From the NCBI RefSeq assembly GCF_000418325.1, contig NC_021658.1, positions 10,678,001 to 10,742,000 of the forward strand: a DNA stretch of 64,000 nt, given 5' to 3'. The translations under genes and the position numbers were made by a program. Position 1 is the first letter of the stretch; each line of letters opens with the position of its first letter. Source of the stretch: Sorangium cellulosum So0157-2 (GTDB lineage Bacteria; Myxococcota_A; Polyangia; Polyangiales; Polyangiaceae). The notes under the pieces are model-generated. The model did no database searches. It was not told the origin of the DNA and saw only the letters and a list, made by a program, of their open reading frames with translations. Shown one piece after another: positions 34,754-43,619 of the stretch.

Positions 34754-36166
34754 TCAGCTCCCTTGCGGTGCGGGCCCGGGCGCCGCGCCGCCCGCCCGCG
34801 TCATCATCGCTTCGTGCATCGCGCGCGCGGCGATCTTGGCCTCGGCGACCGCGTTGACGACCTCCTTGCCGCCGTTCACGCAGTCGCCGCCGCTGTAGAC
34901 CCTCGGGTTGCCCGTGCGGTGCGTCGCCGGGTCGACCAAAACGCGCCCCCGCGCGTCGAGCGAGACGCCCTCGAACGCGAGCGCCACCCGCGTCGCCCGG
35001 CTCTGCCCGATCGCGACCGCGACGAGGTCGGCCGGCACGAGCTCCTCCGCGACCGGCGCGGGCCCCTGCGCCTCCCGCCGCGCGTCCGCCCACAGCCGCT
35101 CCGCGGGCGCGACCCGCAGCGCGACGACCCGCCCGCCCTCGCGCACCACCTCGACCGGCACCCGGTTCTCGACGAGCCGCGCCCCGGCGACCCGCGCGCC
35201 CTCGAGCTCGTGCGCGTAGCCCGACATCTCGGCCTCGGAGCGGCGGTACACGATCGCCACGTCGACCCCGAGCAGCGCGAGCTCGTGCGCGACGTCGAGC
35301 GCCGTGTTGCCGCCGCCGACGACGGCCGCGCGCCGCACGCCCGCGAGATCGAGGCGCGGATCGGCCTTGAGCCGCTCGATGAACGCGGTCGCGCCCACCA
35401 CGCCCTCGCCGTCCTCCCCGGGGATGCCGAGGCGCGCGTCGGCGCCGAGGCCGAGCCCCAGGAAGACCGCGTCGTAGCCCGCGATCAGGTCGCCTGCCGA
35501 CACCTCGCCCGGCGCGGCCGCCCGCTCGACGACCGACACGCCGGTGCGGAGCTCGACGTCCCCGAGCGACAGCACCCACTCGAGCTCGCGGAGCGCCTCG
35601 TGCCCCTTCATCTTGTAGGGCGCGATCCCGAGCGTGTTCAGGCCGCCGGGGATCGCCTTCTGCTCGAAGATCACGGCGCGGTGCCCCTCGAGCGCGAGGT
35701 AGCCGGCCGCGGCGATCGACGCGGGCCCCGCGCCGACGAGCGCGACGCGCTTGCCGGTCGGCGGCTTCGCCCGGAAGAGCCGCGGATCGCGCGCGAGCGC
35801 CGACTCGACCGCGTAGCGCTGGAGTCGGCCGATCGCGATCGGCTCGCGCCCCCACGCGTTGTAGACGCAGTCGCCCGCGCAGAGCACCTCGACGGGGCAC
35901 GCCTGCCCGCACGACTGGCCGAGCAGGTTGGCCGTGAGGATGGTGCGGGCGGCGCCCTTCACCTGGCCCGTCGCGATCTTCCGGATGAAGCTCGGGATGT
36001 CGATGGAGGTCGGGCACGCCCTTACGCAGGGCGCGTCGACGCAGTAGAGGCACCGGTTCGCCTCGGCGATCGCCTCGGCCTCGGTGTAGCGCGGGCTCTT
36101 GTCCTCGAATCGCTCTTCGATCCGGCCGGACGGGAGGGGTGAGAGGCGGCTTGGGTCTTGGCTCAT
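34754..36166 (-). CDS. preT: NAD-dependent dihydropyrimidine dehydrogenase subunit PreT
   Basis: 470 residues, related to the glutamate synthase small subunit. The N-terminus has two Cys sets for Fe-S clusters (CLYCVDAPCVRACP and CGQACPVEVLCAGDC). A dinucleotide-binding FAD site VALVGAGPASIAAAGYLA follows, and an NAD site AAVVGGGNTALDVAHELA, with the family block GGLNTLGIAPYKMKG between. It feeds electrons from NADH through FAD and Fe-S to the FMN of PreA. It lies 31 bp downstream of the dihydropyrimidinase gene and 3 bp before preA on the same strand. Nothing is missing. Confidence 0.92.
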   Translation of the reverse strand: MSQDPSRLSPLPSGRIEERFEDKSPRYTEAEAIAEANRCLYCVDAPCVRACPTSIDIPSFIRKIATGQVKGAARTILTANLLGQSCGQACPVEVLCAGDCVYNAWGREPIAIGRLQRYAVESALARDPRLFRAKPPTGKRVALVGAGPASIAAAGYLALEGHRAVIFEQKAIPGGLNTLGIAPYKMKGHEALRELEWVLSLGDVELRTGVSVVERAAAPGEVSAGDLIAGYDAVFLGLGLGADARLGIPGEDGEGVVGATAFIERLKADPRLDLAGVRRAAVVGGGNTALDVAHELALLGVDVAIVYRRSEAEMSGYAHELEGARVAGARLVENRVPVEVVREGGRVVALRVAPAERLWADARREAQGPAPVAEELVPADLVAVAIGQSRATRVALAFEGVSLDARGRVLVDPATHRTGNPRVYSGGDCVNGGKEVVNAVAEAKIAARAMHEAMMTRAGGAAPGPAPQGS

Positions 36167-36197
36167 GCTCGTGCTCGCGCGCTCCGGCGGCCTCGGC

Positions 36198-37601
36198 TCA
36201 CGCGGCCCGCGAGCCCTGGGTCGGGCCGAGCCGCCGCGGCAGGTAGCGCCCGGCGCCGCGCTCCACGTCGAGCTTGCCGTCCGTGAACTGAACCCGGCCG
36301 TTCACGATGACATGCGTCGGCCTCCCCTTCACGTCGAACCCCTCGAAGATGCTCCGGTCGCACCGGTGGTGGTGGGTCTTCGCGGAGATCGTGCTCGTCC
36401 CCTTCGGGTCGAAGACCACGAGATCCGCGTCGCCGCCGGGCACGATCGAGCCCTTGCGCGGGTACAGCCCGAAGATCTTGGCCGGCTGCGTCGAGACGAG
36501 ATCGACGAAGCGGTGGACGTCGATCCGCCCCTCGAGCACCCCGTAGGTCCAGAGGAGGGCGAGCCGGTTCTCGATGCCGGCGGCGCCGTTCGGGATCTTC
36601 GAGAAATCGTCCTTGCCCATGTCCTTCTGGCCGACCTGGTTGAAGGGGCAGTGGTCGGTCGCCACGGTCTGGATGAGCCCCGTCGAGAGCGCGGCCCACA
36701 GCGCGTCCTGGTGCCCCTTCGGCCGGATCGGCGGGCTCATCACGTACGCCGCGCCCTCGAAGTTCGGCTTGTCGTAGACCGAGTCGTCGAGCAGGAGGTA
36801 CTGGGGGCACGTCTCGGCCATGACCACCTGGCCCCGGCTCCGCGCCTCGGCGACCGCGGCGAGCGCCTCCTTGCAGGTGAGGTGGACGATGTAGATCGGC
36901 TCGCCGATCATCCGGGCGAGCATGATCGCGCGCCCCGTCGCCTCCCCCTCGATCGGCGCGGGGCGGCTCTCCGCGTGGTGCCGCGGGTGGGTCTTGCCCT
37001 CCCTGAGCAGCCGCTTCTGGAGCGCGACGACCGCGTCGCCGTGCTCGGCGTGGACGGTGACGAGCGCGCCGAGGCCCTTGGCCGCCTCCATTACCTGGAT
37101 GAGCTCCGGGTCGTCGACGCCGATGGCCCCGCGGTAGGCCATGAAGGTCTTGAACGACGGGATGCCGTGCTCGCGCGTGCAGACCGCCATCTCCTTGAGC
37201 GTCTCGTCGCCGAACCAGGTGACGGCCATGTGAAAGGCGTAATCGGCCACCGCCTTCTTCGCCTTCTCTTGCCACATCGCGAGCCCGTCGAGCAGCGATT
37301 GCCCGCGGCTCGGGATCACGAAATCGATGATCGACGTCGTGCCCCCGGCGACGCCCGCGGCGGTGCCGGTCTCGAAGTCGTCCGAGCTCTCCGTCCCCAT
37401 GAACGGCAGCTCCATGTGCACGTGGGCGTCGACCCCGCCCGGGAAGACGAGCTGCCCCGAGGCGTCGATCACCGTGTCTCCCGCGCGCTCCTTCGCGAGC
37501 CCCGCGCCGACGGCGGCGATCTTCCCGTCCTCGCAATAGACGTCGCCGACGAACCGGTCGCTCGCTGTGATGATCTCGCCGTTCTTGATCAGGATGCCCA
37601 T
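36198..37601 (-). CDS. hydA: Dihydropyrimidinase (D-hydantoinase family)
   Basis: 467 residues. It opens 5,6-dihydrouracil or dihydrothymine to N-carbamoyl-beta-amino acids in the cytosol; the second step of the pathway. Metal ligands are all visible: HVH (His60, His62), the lysine to be carbamylated in SFKTFMAYRG (Lys151), His184 in VTVHAEHGD, His240 in YIVHLTC and Asp316 in ATDHCPF. Length is normal for the family (about 460-480). The start ATG 37601 has GGAGAAG upstream. The gap of 184 bp to the upstream beta-ureidopropionase gene is long enough for an extra promoter. Members of this family may prefer hydantoins, but the neighbours favour pyrimidines. Confidence 0.92.
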   Translation of the reverse strand: MGILIKNGEIITASDRFVGDVYCEDGKIAAVGAGLAKERAGDTVIDASGQLVFPGGVDAHVHMELPFMGTESSDDFETGTAAGVAGGTTSIIDFVIPSRGQSLLDGLAMWQEKAKKAVADYAFHMAVTWFGDETLKEMAVCTREHGIPSFKTFMAYRGAIGVDDPELIQVMEAAKGLGALVTVHAEHGDAVVALQKRLLREGKTHPRHHAESRPAPIEGEATGRAIMLARMIGEPIYIVHLTCKEALAAVAEARSRGQVVMAETCPQYLLLDDSVYDKPNFEGAAYVMSPPIRPKGHQDALWAALSTGLIQTVATDHCPFNQVGQKDMGKDDFSKIPNGAAGIENRLALLWTYGVLEGRIDVHRFVDLVSTQPAKIFGLYPRKGSIVPGGDADLVVFDPKGTSTISAKTHHHRCDRSIFEGFDVKGRPTHVIVNGRVQFTDGKLDVERGAGRYLPRRLGPTQGSRAA

Positions 37602-37785
37602 GTTGCTTCTCCGCGGGTGCGCGCCGGGCGGCGGGGCCCCTCCGGGGGGCGGCGCCGCCGTGGCGAGGGAAACGCCGGGGGAGCGTGCCGTCCGCGACCA
37701 GCGCCCCGGCGCTGCTTCTGGCTTCGCGGTGGACTTCGCGTGGCCCGGCTAGCGACCTCCGTCGCCTCGCCGCGGCCGGTGGCCC

Positions 37786-38658
37786 TCAAGGCAGCTGCTT
37801 CGTGAGCTCACCGTAGCTCTCGGGCCGGCGATCTCGGTAGAACTGCCATGTCCTCCGGACCTCCTCGATCAGGTCGAGGTTCATCTCGGCGACCACGAGC
37901 TCGTCCTGGTCCTCGCTCCCGGTCGCGAGGAAGGCGCCCCTCGGGTCGCAGAAGTAGCTCGTGCCGTAGAACTTGCCGATGTTCCACGGCGCCTCGGTGC
38001 CGACGCGGTTCGAGGCCGCGATGAAGTAGCCGTTGGCCACCGCGTGCGCGGGCTGCTCCAGCTTCCAGAGGTACTGGGAGAGCCCGGCGACCGTCGCCGA
38101 CGGGTTCCACACGATCTCGGCGCCGTTCAGGCCGAGCAGCCGCGCCCCCTCCGGGAAGTGGCGATCGTAGCAGATGTACACGCCGATCCGCGCATACCGC
38201 GTCTGGAACGTCGGGTAGCCGAGGTTCCCCGGCTTGAAGAAGAACTTCTCCCAGAACCCGTTGGTGTGCGGGATATGGGTCTTCCGGTACTTGCCGAGGT
38301 ACGTCCCGTCGGCGTCGACCACGGCCGCGGTGTTGTAGTAGACGCCCGCCATCTCCCGCTCGTAGATGGGGATGATCATCACCATCTTGTACTTCTTGGC
38401 GTAGGCGGTGAGCCGCTCGACCGTCGGGCCCGGGACGGGCTCGGCCACGTCGCACCATTTCGCGTCCTGCGAGGGGCAGAAATAAGGCGTGTTGAAGACC
38501 TCCTGCAGACAGAGGATCTGCACCCCCTTCTTCCCCGCCTCGTCGATGAGCGGGAGGTGCTTCTCGAACATCGCGTCCCGGATCGAGAGCACCGAGGCGC
38601 CCTCGTCCAGGGCCGGGGTCGAGCACTGGATCAGCCCGCCAAGTACGTTTCGTGCCAT
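37786..38658 (-). CDS. Nitrilase-superfamily beta-ureidopropionase (N-carbamoyl-beta-alanine amidohydrolase)
   Basis: 290 residues from ATG 38658, whose first base is shared with the stop of the dehydrogenase gene (TGATG). The catalytic triad of the nitrilase superfamily is present: Glu53 in LQEVF, Lys126 in KYRKTHIPH and Cys163 in YICYDRHFPE. Features such as NTPYFCPSQ and FFFKPGNLGYPTF match the beta-ureidopropionase / N-carbamoylputrescine amidase branch. In this cluster it would release beta-alanine, ammonia and CO2 from N-carbamoyl-beta-alanine. Many bacteria use an unrelated M20-type amidohydrolase for this step, so the nitrilase type is a notable choice closer to the plant and animal enzymes. 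Substrate is inferred from context. Confidence 0.88.
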   Translation of the reverse strand: MARNVLGGLIQCSTPALDEGASVLSIRDAMFEKHLPLIDEAGKKGVQILCLQEVFNTPYFCPSQDAKWCDVAEPVPGPTVERLTAYAKKYKMVMIIPIYEREMAGVYYNTAAVVDADGTYLGKYRKTHIPHTNGFWEKFFFKPGNLGYPTFQTRYARIGVYICYDRHFPEGARLLGLNGAEIVWNPSATVAGLSQYLWKLEQPAHAVANGYFIAASNRVGTEAPWNIGKFYGTSYFCDPRGAFLATGSEDQDELVVAEMNLDLIEEVRRTWQFYRDRRPESYGELTKQLP

Positions 38659-40106
38659 CAGAACCACCTCGTGATGACGACCTTGCGCTCGGTGTAGAAG
38701 TCGATGGCGGTCGGGCCGTGCGCCTTCAGGTCGCCGAAGAAGCTGCCCTTCTGGCCGCCGAAGGGGAAGAAGGCCATCGGCGCCGCGACGCCGATGTTCA
38801 CGCCGACCATCCCGGCCGTGACGCGGTGCTGGAACTCGCGCGCGGCGCCGCCGCTCGACGTGAAGATCGACGCCGCATTGCCGTACTCGCTCCGGTTCGC
38901 GATCGCGATCGCCTCGTCGAGGTCGCGCGCGCGCATCAGGCAGGCGACCGGGCCGAAGATCTCCTCGGTCGCGATCACCATCCCCGGCTTCACGTCGTCG
39001 AAGACCGTGGGCCCGACCCAGTTGCCGTTCGGATACCCCTCGACCTTGGCGTCCCGGCCGTCCACGAGGAGCGTCGCCCCCTCGGACACGCCCTTATCGA
39101 TGTACGAGATCACCCGGTCGCGGTGCGCCGCCGAGATCACCGGGCCCATCGTCACGCCCGACTTCGACCCGTCGCCCAGCACGATCCCCTTCGCGTGGCG
39201 GACGAGCCCCTCGCGCACGGCCTCGTGCGTGTCGCCGACGCACACGACGACGCTGCCGGCCAGGCAGCGCTGGCCCGAGCAGCCGTAGATCGACTCGGCC
39301 ACGTTGCCGATCGTCTTCAGCCGCTCGGCGTCCGGCATCACCACGAGGAAGTTCTTCGCCCCGCCGAGCGCCTGGACCCGCTTGCCCGCCTCCGCCGCGC
39401 TCCTGTACACGTGGCGCGCGACCGACGACGAGCCGACGAACGACACGCCCGCGATGTCCCTGTGCGCGCAGAGGGCGTTCACGACGTCGCGGCCGCCGTG
39501 GACCAGGTTCACGACCCCGGGCGGCAGACCGGCCTCCTGGATGAGCTCGAACATGCGCTGCTGCGAGAGCGGAACCTGCTCCGACGGCTTGAGGACGAAG
39601 GTGTTCCCCGTGGCGATCGCGTAGGGCAGAAACCAGAGCGGGACCATCGGAGGGAAGTTGAACGGCGTGATCGCCGCGAACACGCCGAGCGGCTGGCGGA
39701 CCGTGTGGCAGTCGATCCCGGACGCCACGTCCCCGAGGCCCTGTCCCATCAGCAGCGACGGGATGCCGGCCGCGTGCTCGACGTTCTCGATGCCGCGGCC
39801 GAAATCGTTCCTGGCCTCGGCCAGCGTCTTGCCGTGCTCGGAGGTGCAGATCGCGGCGATCTCGTCGCGGTGGGCGTCGAAGACCTCGCGCAGCTTGAAG
39901 AGGTAGCGCGCCCGCTGCACCGGCGGCGTCGCGCTCCAGCCGGGGAACGCCGCCTGCGCCGCCTTCACCGCCGCGTCGACGTCCGCCGCGGTCCCGAGCG
40001 GGACCTTTGCAAGAGATTCCCCGGTGGCCGGGTTCTTCACCTCGAGGTGCGTCGTCCCCGAAGAGCGAGACCAGGCGCCGCCGACGAAGTTTTCCAGCAC
40101 GCGCAT
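38658..40106 (-). CDS. mmsA: CoA-acylating (methyl)malonate-semialdehyde dehydrogenase
   Basis: 482 residues from ATG 40106; AAAGG lies nine bases upstream, and frames beyond that point have no support. It shows the aldehyde dehydrogenase fold with the MmsA-type signature: FVGGAWSRSSG at the start, AAITPFNFPPMVPLWFLPYAIA, FVGSSSVARHVY, GGAKNFLVVMPDA, and catalytic Cys281 in GCSGQRCLAG. It converts malonate semialdehyde (from beta-alanine) to acetyl-CoA and methylmalonate semialdehyde (from thymine) to propionyl-CoA, with NAD and CoA. As the first gene of the minus-strand cluster and overlapping the ureidopropionase start, it is co-transcribed with the pathway. MmsA also serves valine and inositol breakdown elsewhere; context favours pyrimidines here. 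Confidence 0.9.
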   Translation of the reverse strand: MRVLENFVGGAWSRSSGTTHLEVKNPATGESLAKVPLGTAADVDAAVKAAQAAFPGWSATPPVQRARYLFKLREVFDAHRDEIAAICTSEHGKTLAEARNDFGRGIENVEHAAGIPSLLMGQGLGDVASGIDCHTVRQPLGVFAAITPFNFPPMVPLWFLPYAIATGNTFVLKPSEQVPLSQQRMFELIQEAGLPPGVVNLVHGGRDVVNALCAHRDIAGVSFVGSSSVARHVYRSAAEAGKRVQALGGAKNFLVVMPDAERLKTIGNVAESIYGCSGQRCLAGSVVVCVGDTHEAVREGLVRHAKGIVLGDGSKSGVTMGPVISAAHRDRVISYIDKGVSEGATLLVDGRDAKVEGYPNGNWVGPTVFDDVKPGMVIATEEIFGPVACLMRARDLDEAIAIANRSEYGNAASIFTSSGGAAREFQHRVTAGMVGVNIGVAAPMAFFPFGGQKGSFFGDLKAHGPTAIDFYTERKVVITRWF

Positions 40107-40702
40107 CGCGAAACACCTTTCCCCCGGCGAGGTGGTCACATTGACATCCGCAGCAGGCCGGGCGCCGGCCCTGTCCGCTGGACAATACAACCCACCGATC
40201 GAGCGCTACATGCGGTGGGGGTCCTCCGTCAAGCCTCGCTGCGACGCCGCATGCGCCGGAGCCGCTGTGAGAAAGACCGTCCACGCACATTCCGTAGTAT
40301 AGACCACAGCGTGGCTGAGAGGCCCCGGTGCAACTGCCCAGCAGCACGTCATGAAATCCTTTGGAAACAACTCGGGTACGCCCTGGTCATGCCGCGTCAC
40401 GCCGCGCGATCGCGCGCGGTCGCCCCGCTCGGGCGGCGTCATCGACCGCGCGTTCGAGGCCGAGCCGGCCCGACGCCACGGGCGCGGCGCGCGGCCCGGC
40501 CCCGCGCGCCGCATGGCGCCACCACCGCGTCGAAAGTCGCCGCCGAACGTTGCTGCGTCGATCGAACCGTCCTAGGTGCAACGCCATGGATCTCGCGACC
40601 CCTCGCCCCATCGCCGGCCGCGCGGCGGCCCCAGCGGACGCCGCCGCGATCTGGCGGCTCGGCGACGCGACGACGTAAGCTCTGCGAGCGCTCGGTGAGA
40701 CG
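40107..40702. other. 596-bp divergent intergenic region upstream of the pyrimidine cluster
   Basis: It separates the minus-strand pyrimidine cluster from a plus-strand STAS-like gene and must hold the cluster promoter. An inverted repeat CCCACCG (40191-40197) / CGGTGGG (40213-40219) with a 15-base spacer lies about 85 bp upstream of mmsA, a possible operator or attenuator stem. A TATACT-like hexamer reads on the minus strand near 40292-40300, without a good -35 partner. No regulator gene is adjacent. The rest is GC-rich with no supported gene. Confidence 0.45.
40191..40219. promoter_or_regulatory. Inverted repeat upstream of mmsA
   Basis: CCCACCG and CGGTGGG are exact reverse complements separated by 15 bases, 85-113 bp before the mmsA start. 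Position in the leader of the pyrimidine cluster suggests a regulator binding site or an RNA stem. This is inference; no second copy was found near the other cluster genes. Confidence 0.35.
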
Positions 40703-41131
40703 ATGACCCTACCCACCATGCTGTTCGACACGACGGAGCACGTGCTCATCGCCGTCCACGGCAGGGAACCGCCGAGCGACGAGGACTGGGAGCTCTACAT
40801 GCAGACGGTGCTGGCGCTCCCGCCCACCTGCTCCAAAACGCTGGTGGTGACCGCCGGAGGCGGCCCCAACGCGAAGCAGCGCGCGTCGGTCAACGATTTC
40901 GTAAGCAACCACACGCTCACTGTGGCGATCTGCACCGATGCGCTGCTCGTCCGGCAGATCACGACAGCGCTCAGCTGGTTCAACCCGCGGGTGAGGTCGT
41001 TCCGGGGCAACGACATCGCGGGCGCCCTGCGCTACCTCGAGGTCAGCGGGCCCGAGGCCGCCACGGTGCACCACAAGGTCGCCAGGATGCGGCTCGAGAT
41101 CGAGGGCCGGGCGCCCCGCACGCCGCGCTGA
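40703..41131 (+). CDS. STAS/SpoIIAA-like small protein
   Basis: 142 residues, soluble, no signal peptide. Alternating strand/helix pattern (HVLIAVHGREPPSDEDWELYM, TLVVTAGGGPNAKQRASVND, LTVAICTDALLVRQITTALSW) resembles the STAS/SpoIIAA-like folds that are very numerous in Polyangiales genomes. There is no obvious phosphorylatable Ser motif of the SpoIIAA kind, so a protein-protein interaction role is more likely than classic anti-anti-sigma function. The gene stands 74 bp ahead of the ThiF-nitroreductase fusion on the same strand, and a second STAS-like gene lies behind that fusion on the other strand. Function unknown. Confidence 0.65.
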   Translation: MTLPTMLFDTTEHVLIAVHGREPPSDEDWELYMQTVLALPPTCSKTLVVTAGGGPNAKQRASVNDFVSNHTLTVAICTDALLVRQITTALSWFNPRVRSFRGNDIAGALRYLEVSGPEAATVHHKVARMRLEIEGRAPRTPR

Positions 41132-41204
41132 TCGGGGGTCGCCGCGGGCCGCGGCGGCGGCGCCGGCGGGCGCCGCGACGCGCCGGGAGAGACCTGGTAC
41201 CACG

Positions 41205-43592
41205 GTGGCCATGACCCGCTGGCAAGCGCTCCTCTCCTCCCCTCAGCGACGAGACGCAGAATCGACCGAGTGGCGGCCGCGCCTCTTCCGGCCGGCGCGC
41301 GAGGCGGACGCCGAGGCGCTCGGGCGCCTGCTCCGCGACGACGCGCGCGTCCGCGTCTTCGACGCGATCGACCGGCAGCTCGCGGATCTGGTCAAGACGC
41401 GCCACCCGAGCCGCACCCTCGATGGGCGCGAGATCGCGCGGCTCGTCGAGGAGCACCTCGGCGGCGCCCCGCGGGAGGCGTACGGCGTCTGGGTCCACTA
41501 CCCGTGGTCGCACCGCCTCGTGCACCTGCTCGATGAGGCCGAGTTCGTCGAGCTCCGGACCAACCGCAACAAGTACAAGATCAGCGCAGAAGAGCAGGAG
41601 ACGCTCGCGCGCCGGCGGATCGGCGTCGTCGGGCTCTCCGTCGGCCAGTCCGTGGCGCTCACCATCGCGCTCGAGCGGAGCGCCGGCGAGCTGCGCATCG
41701 CCGACTTCGACCACCTCGAGCTCTCGAACATGAACCGGATCCGGACCGGCGTGCACAACCTCGACGTGCCCAAGGCGGTCGCCACCGCGCGCGACATCGC
41801 CGAGCTCGACCCGTTCTTCGAAGTAACGTGCTTTTCCGAAGGGGTCACTCCGGACAACATGGATCGCTTCCTGCTCGGAGGCGGAGGAGACGGGGACGAG
41901 GGCGAGGGCAAGCTCGATATCGTCGTGGAGGAGTGCGACAGCCTCGATATCAAGCTGGAGATCCGCTACCGGGCGCGCGCCCACCGCATACCGGTCGTGA
42001 TGGACACGAGCGACCGGGGGCTCATCGACGTCGAGCGCTTCGACCTGGAGCCGGACCGGCCGATCCTCCACGGGCTCGTCGGCGACCTCAGGCCCGAGCG
42101 CATCCGCGGCCTGTCGACCGAGGACAAGGTGCCTTATGTGATGCAGATCATCGGGCAGGACACGCTCTCCGCGCGGTTCGGCGCCACGCTCATCGAGGTG
42201 CAGCAGACGGTGAGCACGTGGCCGCAGCTCGGCTCGGCGGTCGTCCACGGCGGGGCCGCGGCCGCGGACACGGCGCGCCGGATCGCCCTGGGGGAGCCGG
42301 TGCGGTCGGGCCGGTACTTCGTCGACCTGGAGCAGCTCATCGGCGGCCCCGAGGGCGACCCGCCCGCGCCGCCCGCGCCCGCGCCGCCCGCGCCCGCGCC
42401 CGCGCCCACACCCGCGCAGCCCACGCCGCACCGCCCGGCGCAGGGCCCCGCGGCGCTCGCCCCCGCGGCGCTCGCGCTCCCGCGCGGCGGGGAGGCCGGC
42501 GCCGTCGCGCTCGATCCCGAGCGGCTCCGGCGGCTCGTCGGGGCGGGGATCGCGGCGCCCTCGGGCGGCAACTGCCAGCCCTGGCTCTGGGTCTACGAGG
42601 CGCGCCGCCTCGGGCTGTTCCACGACCGGGCGCGCTCCGAATCGCTCGCCGATTTCCAGGGGGCGGGCGGCGTGGTCGCGCTCGGCGCGGCCGCCGAGAA
42701 CGTCGTCCTCGCCGCCCACCGCGAGGGGCTCTCGGTGCGCCTCTCGCCCTTCCCGCTGGGCGGCGAGGACCTCGCGGCGACGTTCGACTTCTTCGACGCG
42801 CCGGTGAGCGGCGCGGAGGACCACGCGATGGATCCCCTCGCGGACGCGATCGGCCTCCGGCACACGAACCGGCGCCCCGGCGAGCGGGCGGCGCTCGCGG
42901 ACGAGCACCGGGCCGCCCTCGCCGCGGCGGTCCGGTCCGTCCCGGGGGCGGACCTCCAGCTGCTCGAGTCGCCGGCGGCGCTCGACGAGATCGCCGCGCT
43001 CCTCGGCGCGGGCGATCGCGTCCGGCTGCTCGCGCGGGGCACGCACGCCGACCTGATGAAGGAGATCCGCTGGACCGAGGCGGAGGCGGCAGCGCGCCGG
43101 GACGGCATCTTCGTCGGCTCGTTCGAGCTCTCGCCGGCCGATCTCGCGGGGTTCACGATGTGCCGGGACTTCCGCAAGATGGAGCTCGTGCGGCGCTGGG
43201 GCGGCGGCCGGGCGCTGGAGAAGACGGCGCGCAAGGCGGTCGCCGGCGCGATGGCCGTCGCGCTGATCACGATGCCGCGCGCCGGGCTCGCGGACTACTT
43301 CCAGGGCGGCCGGGCCGTCGAGCGGGCGTGGCTCACCGCCGCGCAGCGGGGGATCGCCGTCTACCCGATGGCGACGCTGCCGTACCTGTTCGCGCGCCTC
43401 GTCCGCGGCGGCGGCGAGGGGCTGGATCCGGAGACCGCGGCGGTCGCCCGGGAGCTCCGGGAGCGGTACGTCCGGCTGTTCGACGTCACCGACGCGACGG
43501 CGGAGGTCCTGCTGTTTCGCCTCTCGCTCGCGGGCCCGCCGTCGGCGCGCGCGCTCCGCCGCCCCCTCGAGGACGTGCTCGTCGTGCGCTGA
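41205..43592 (+). CDS. ThiF-nitroreductase fusion protein (Rv1355c-like)
   Basis: 795 residues from GTG 41205 (an ATG two codons later is possible). Residues about 125-385 are an E1/ThiF adenylating fold: RIGVVGLSVGQSVALTIA as nucleotide loop, ADFDHLELSNMNR with the conserved Asp and SNxNR, and DIVVEECDSLDIK. A linker rich in Pro and Ala (about 386-425) leads to a nitroreductase-type flavin domain (LVGAGIAAPSGGNCQPWLW, GLRHTNRRP, RAWLTAAQRGIAVYPMATLPYL). The glycine-rich loop of the ThiF part is altered compared with GxGGxG, and no E1 catalytic Cys context is clear. The same fusion is known from mycobacteria and other actinobacteria as Rv1355c-family proteins of unknown reaction. Both parts suggest modification of a small molecule or peptide. 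Confidence 0.82.
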   Translation: MAMTRWQALLSSPQRRDAESTEWRPRLFRPAREADAEALGRLLRDDARVRVFDAIDRQLADLVKTRHPSRTLDGREIARLVEEHLGGAPREAYGVWVHYPWSHRLVHLLDEAEFVELRTNRNKYKISAEEQETLARRRIGVVGLSVGQSVALTIALERSAGELRIADFDHLELSNMNRIRTGVHNLDVPKAVATARDIAELDPFFEVTCFSEGVTPDNMDRFLLGGGGDGDEGEGKLDIVVEECDSLDIKLEIRYRARAHRIPVVMDTSDRGLIDVERFDLEPDRPILHGLVGDLRPERIRGLSTEDKVPYVMQIIGQDTLSARFGATLIEVQQTVSTWPQLGSAVVHGGAAAADTARRIALGEPVRSGRYFVDLEQLIGGPEGDPPAPPAPAPPAPAPAPTPAQPTPHRPAQGPAALAPAALALPRGGEAGAVALDPERLRRLVGAGIAAPSGGNCQPWLWVYEARRLGLFHDRARSESLADFQGAGGVVALGAAAENVVLAAHREGLSVRLSPFPLGGEDLAATFDFFDAPVSGAEDHAMDPLADAIGLRHTNRRPGERAALADEHRAALAAAVRSVPGADLQLLESPAALDEIAALLGAGDRVRLLARGTHADLMKEIRWTEAEAAARRDGIFVGSFELSPADLAGFTMCRDFRKMELVRRWGGGRALEKTARKAVAGAMAVALITMPRAGLADYFQGGRAVERAWLTAAQRGIAVYPMATLPYLFARLVRGGGEGLDPETAAVARELRERYVRLFDVTDATAEVLLFRLSLAGPPSARALRRPLEDVLVVR

Positions 43593-43619
43593 CCCGGACC
43601 GCTCCGGCGGCCGCCCGCG

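Noticed and set aside
40290..40305. Sigma-70 promoter (TATACT) for the pyrimidine cluster
   Set aside because: The only nearby -35-like hexamer (TTGCAC) is 26 bases away, which is too far; kept as a hint only.
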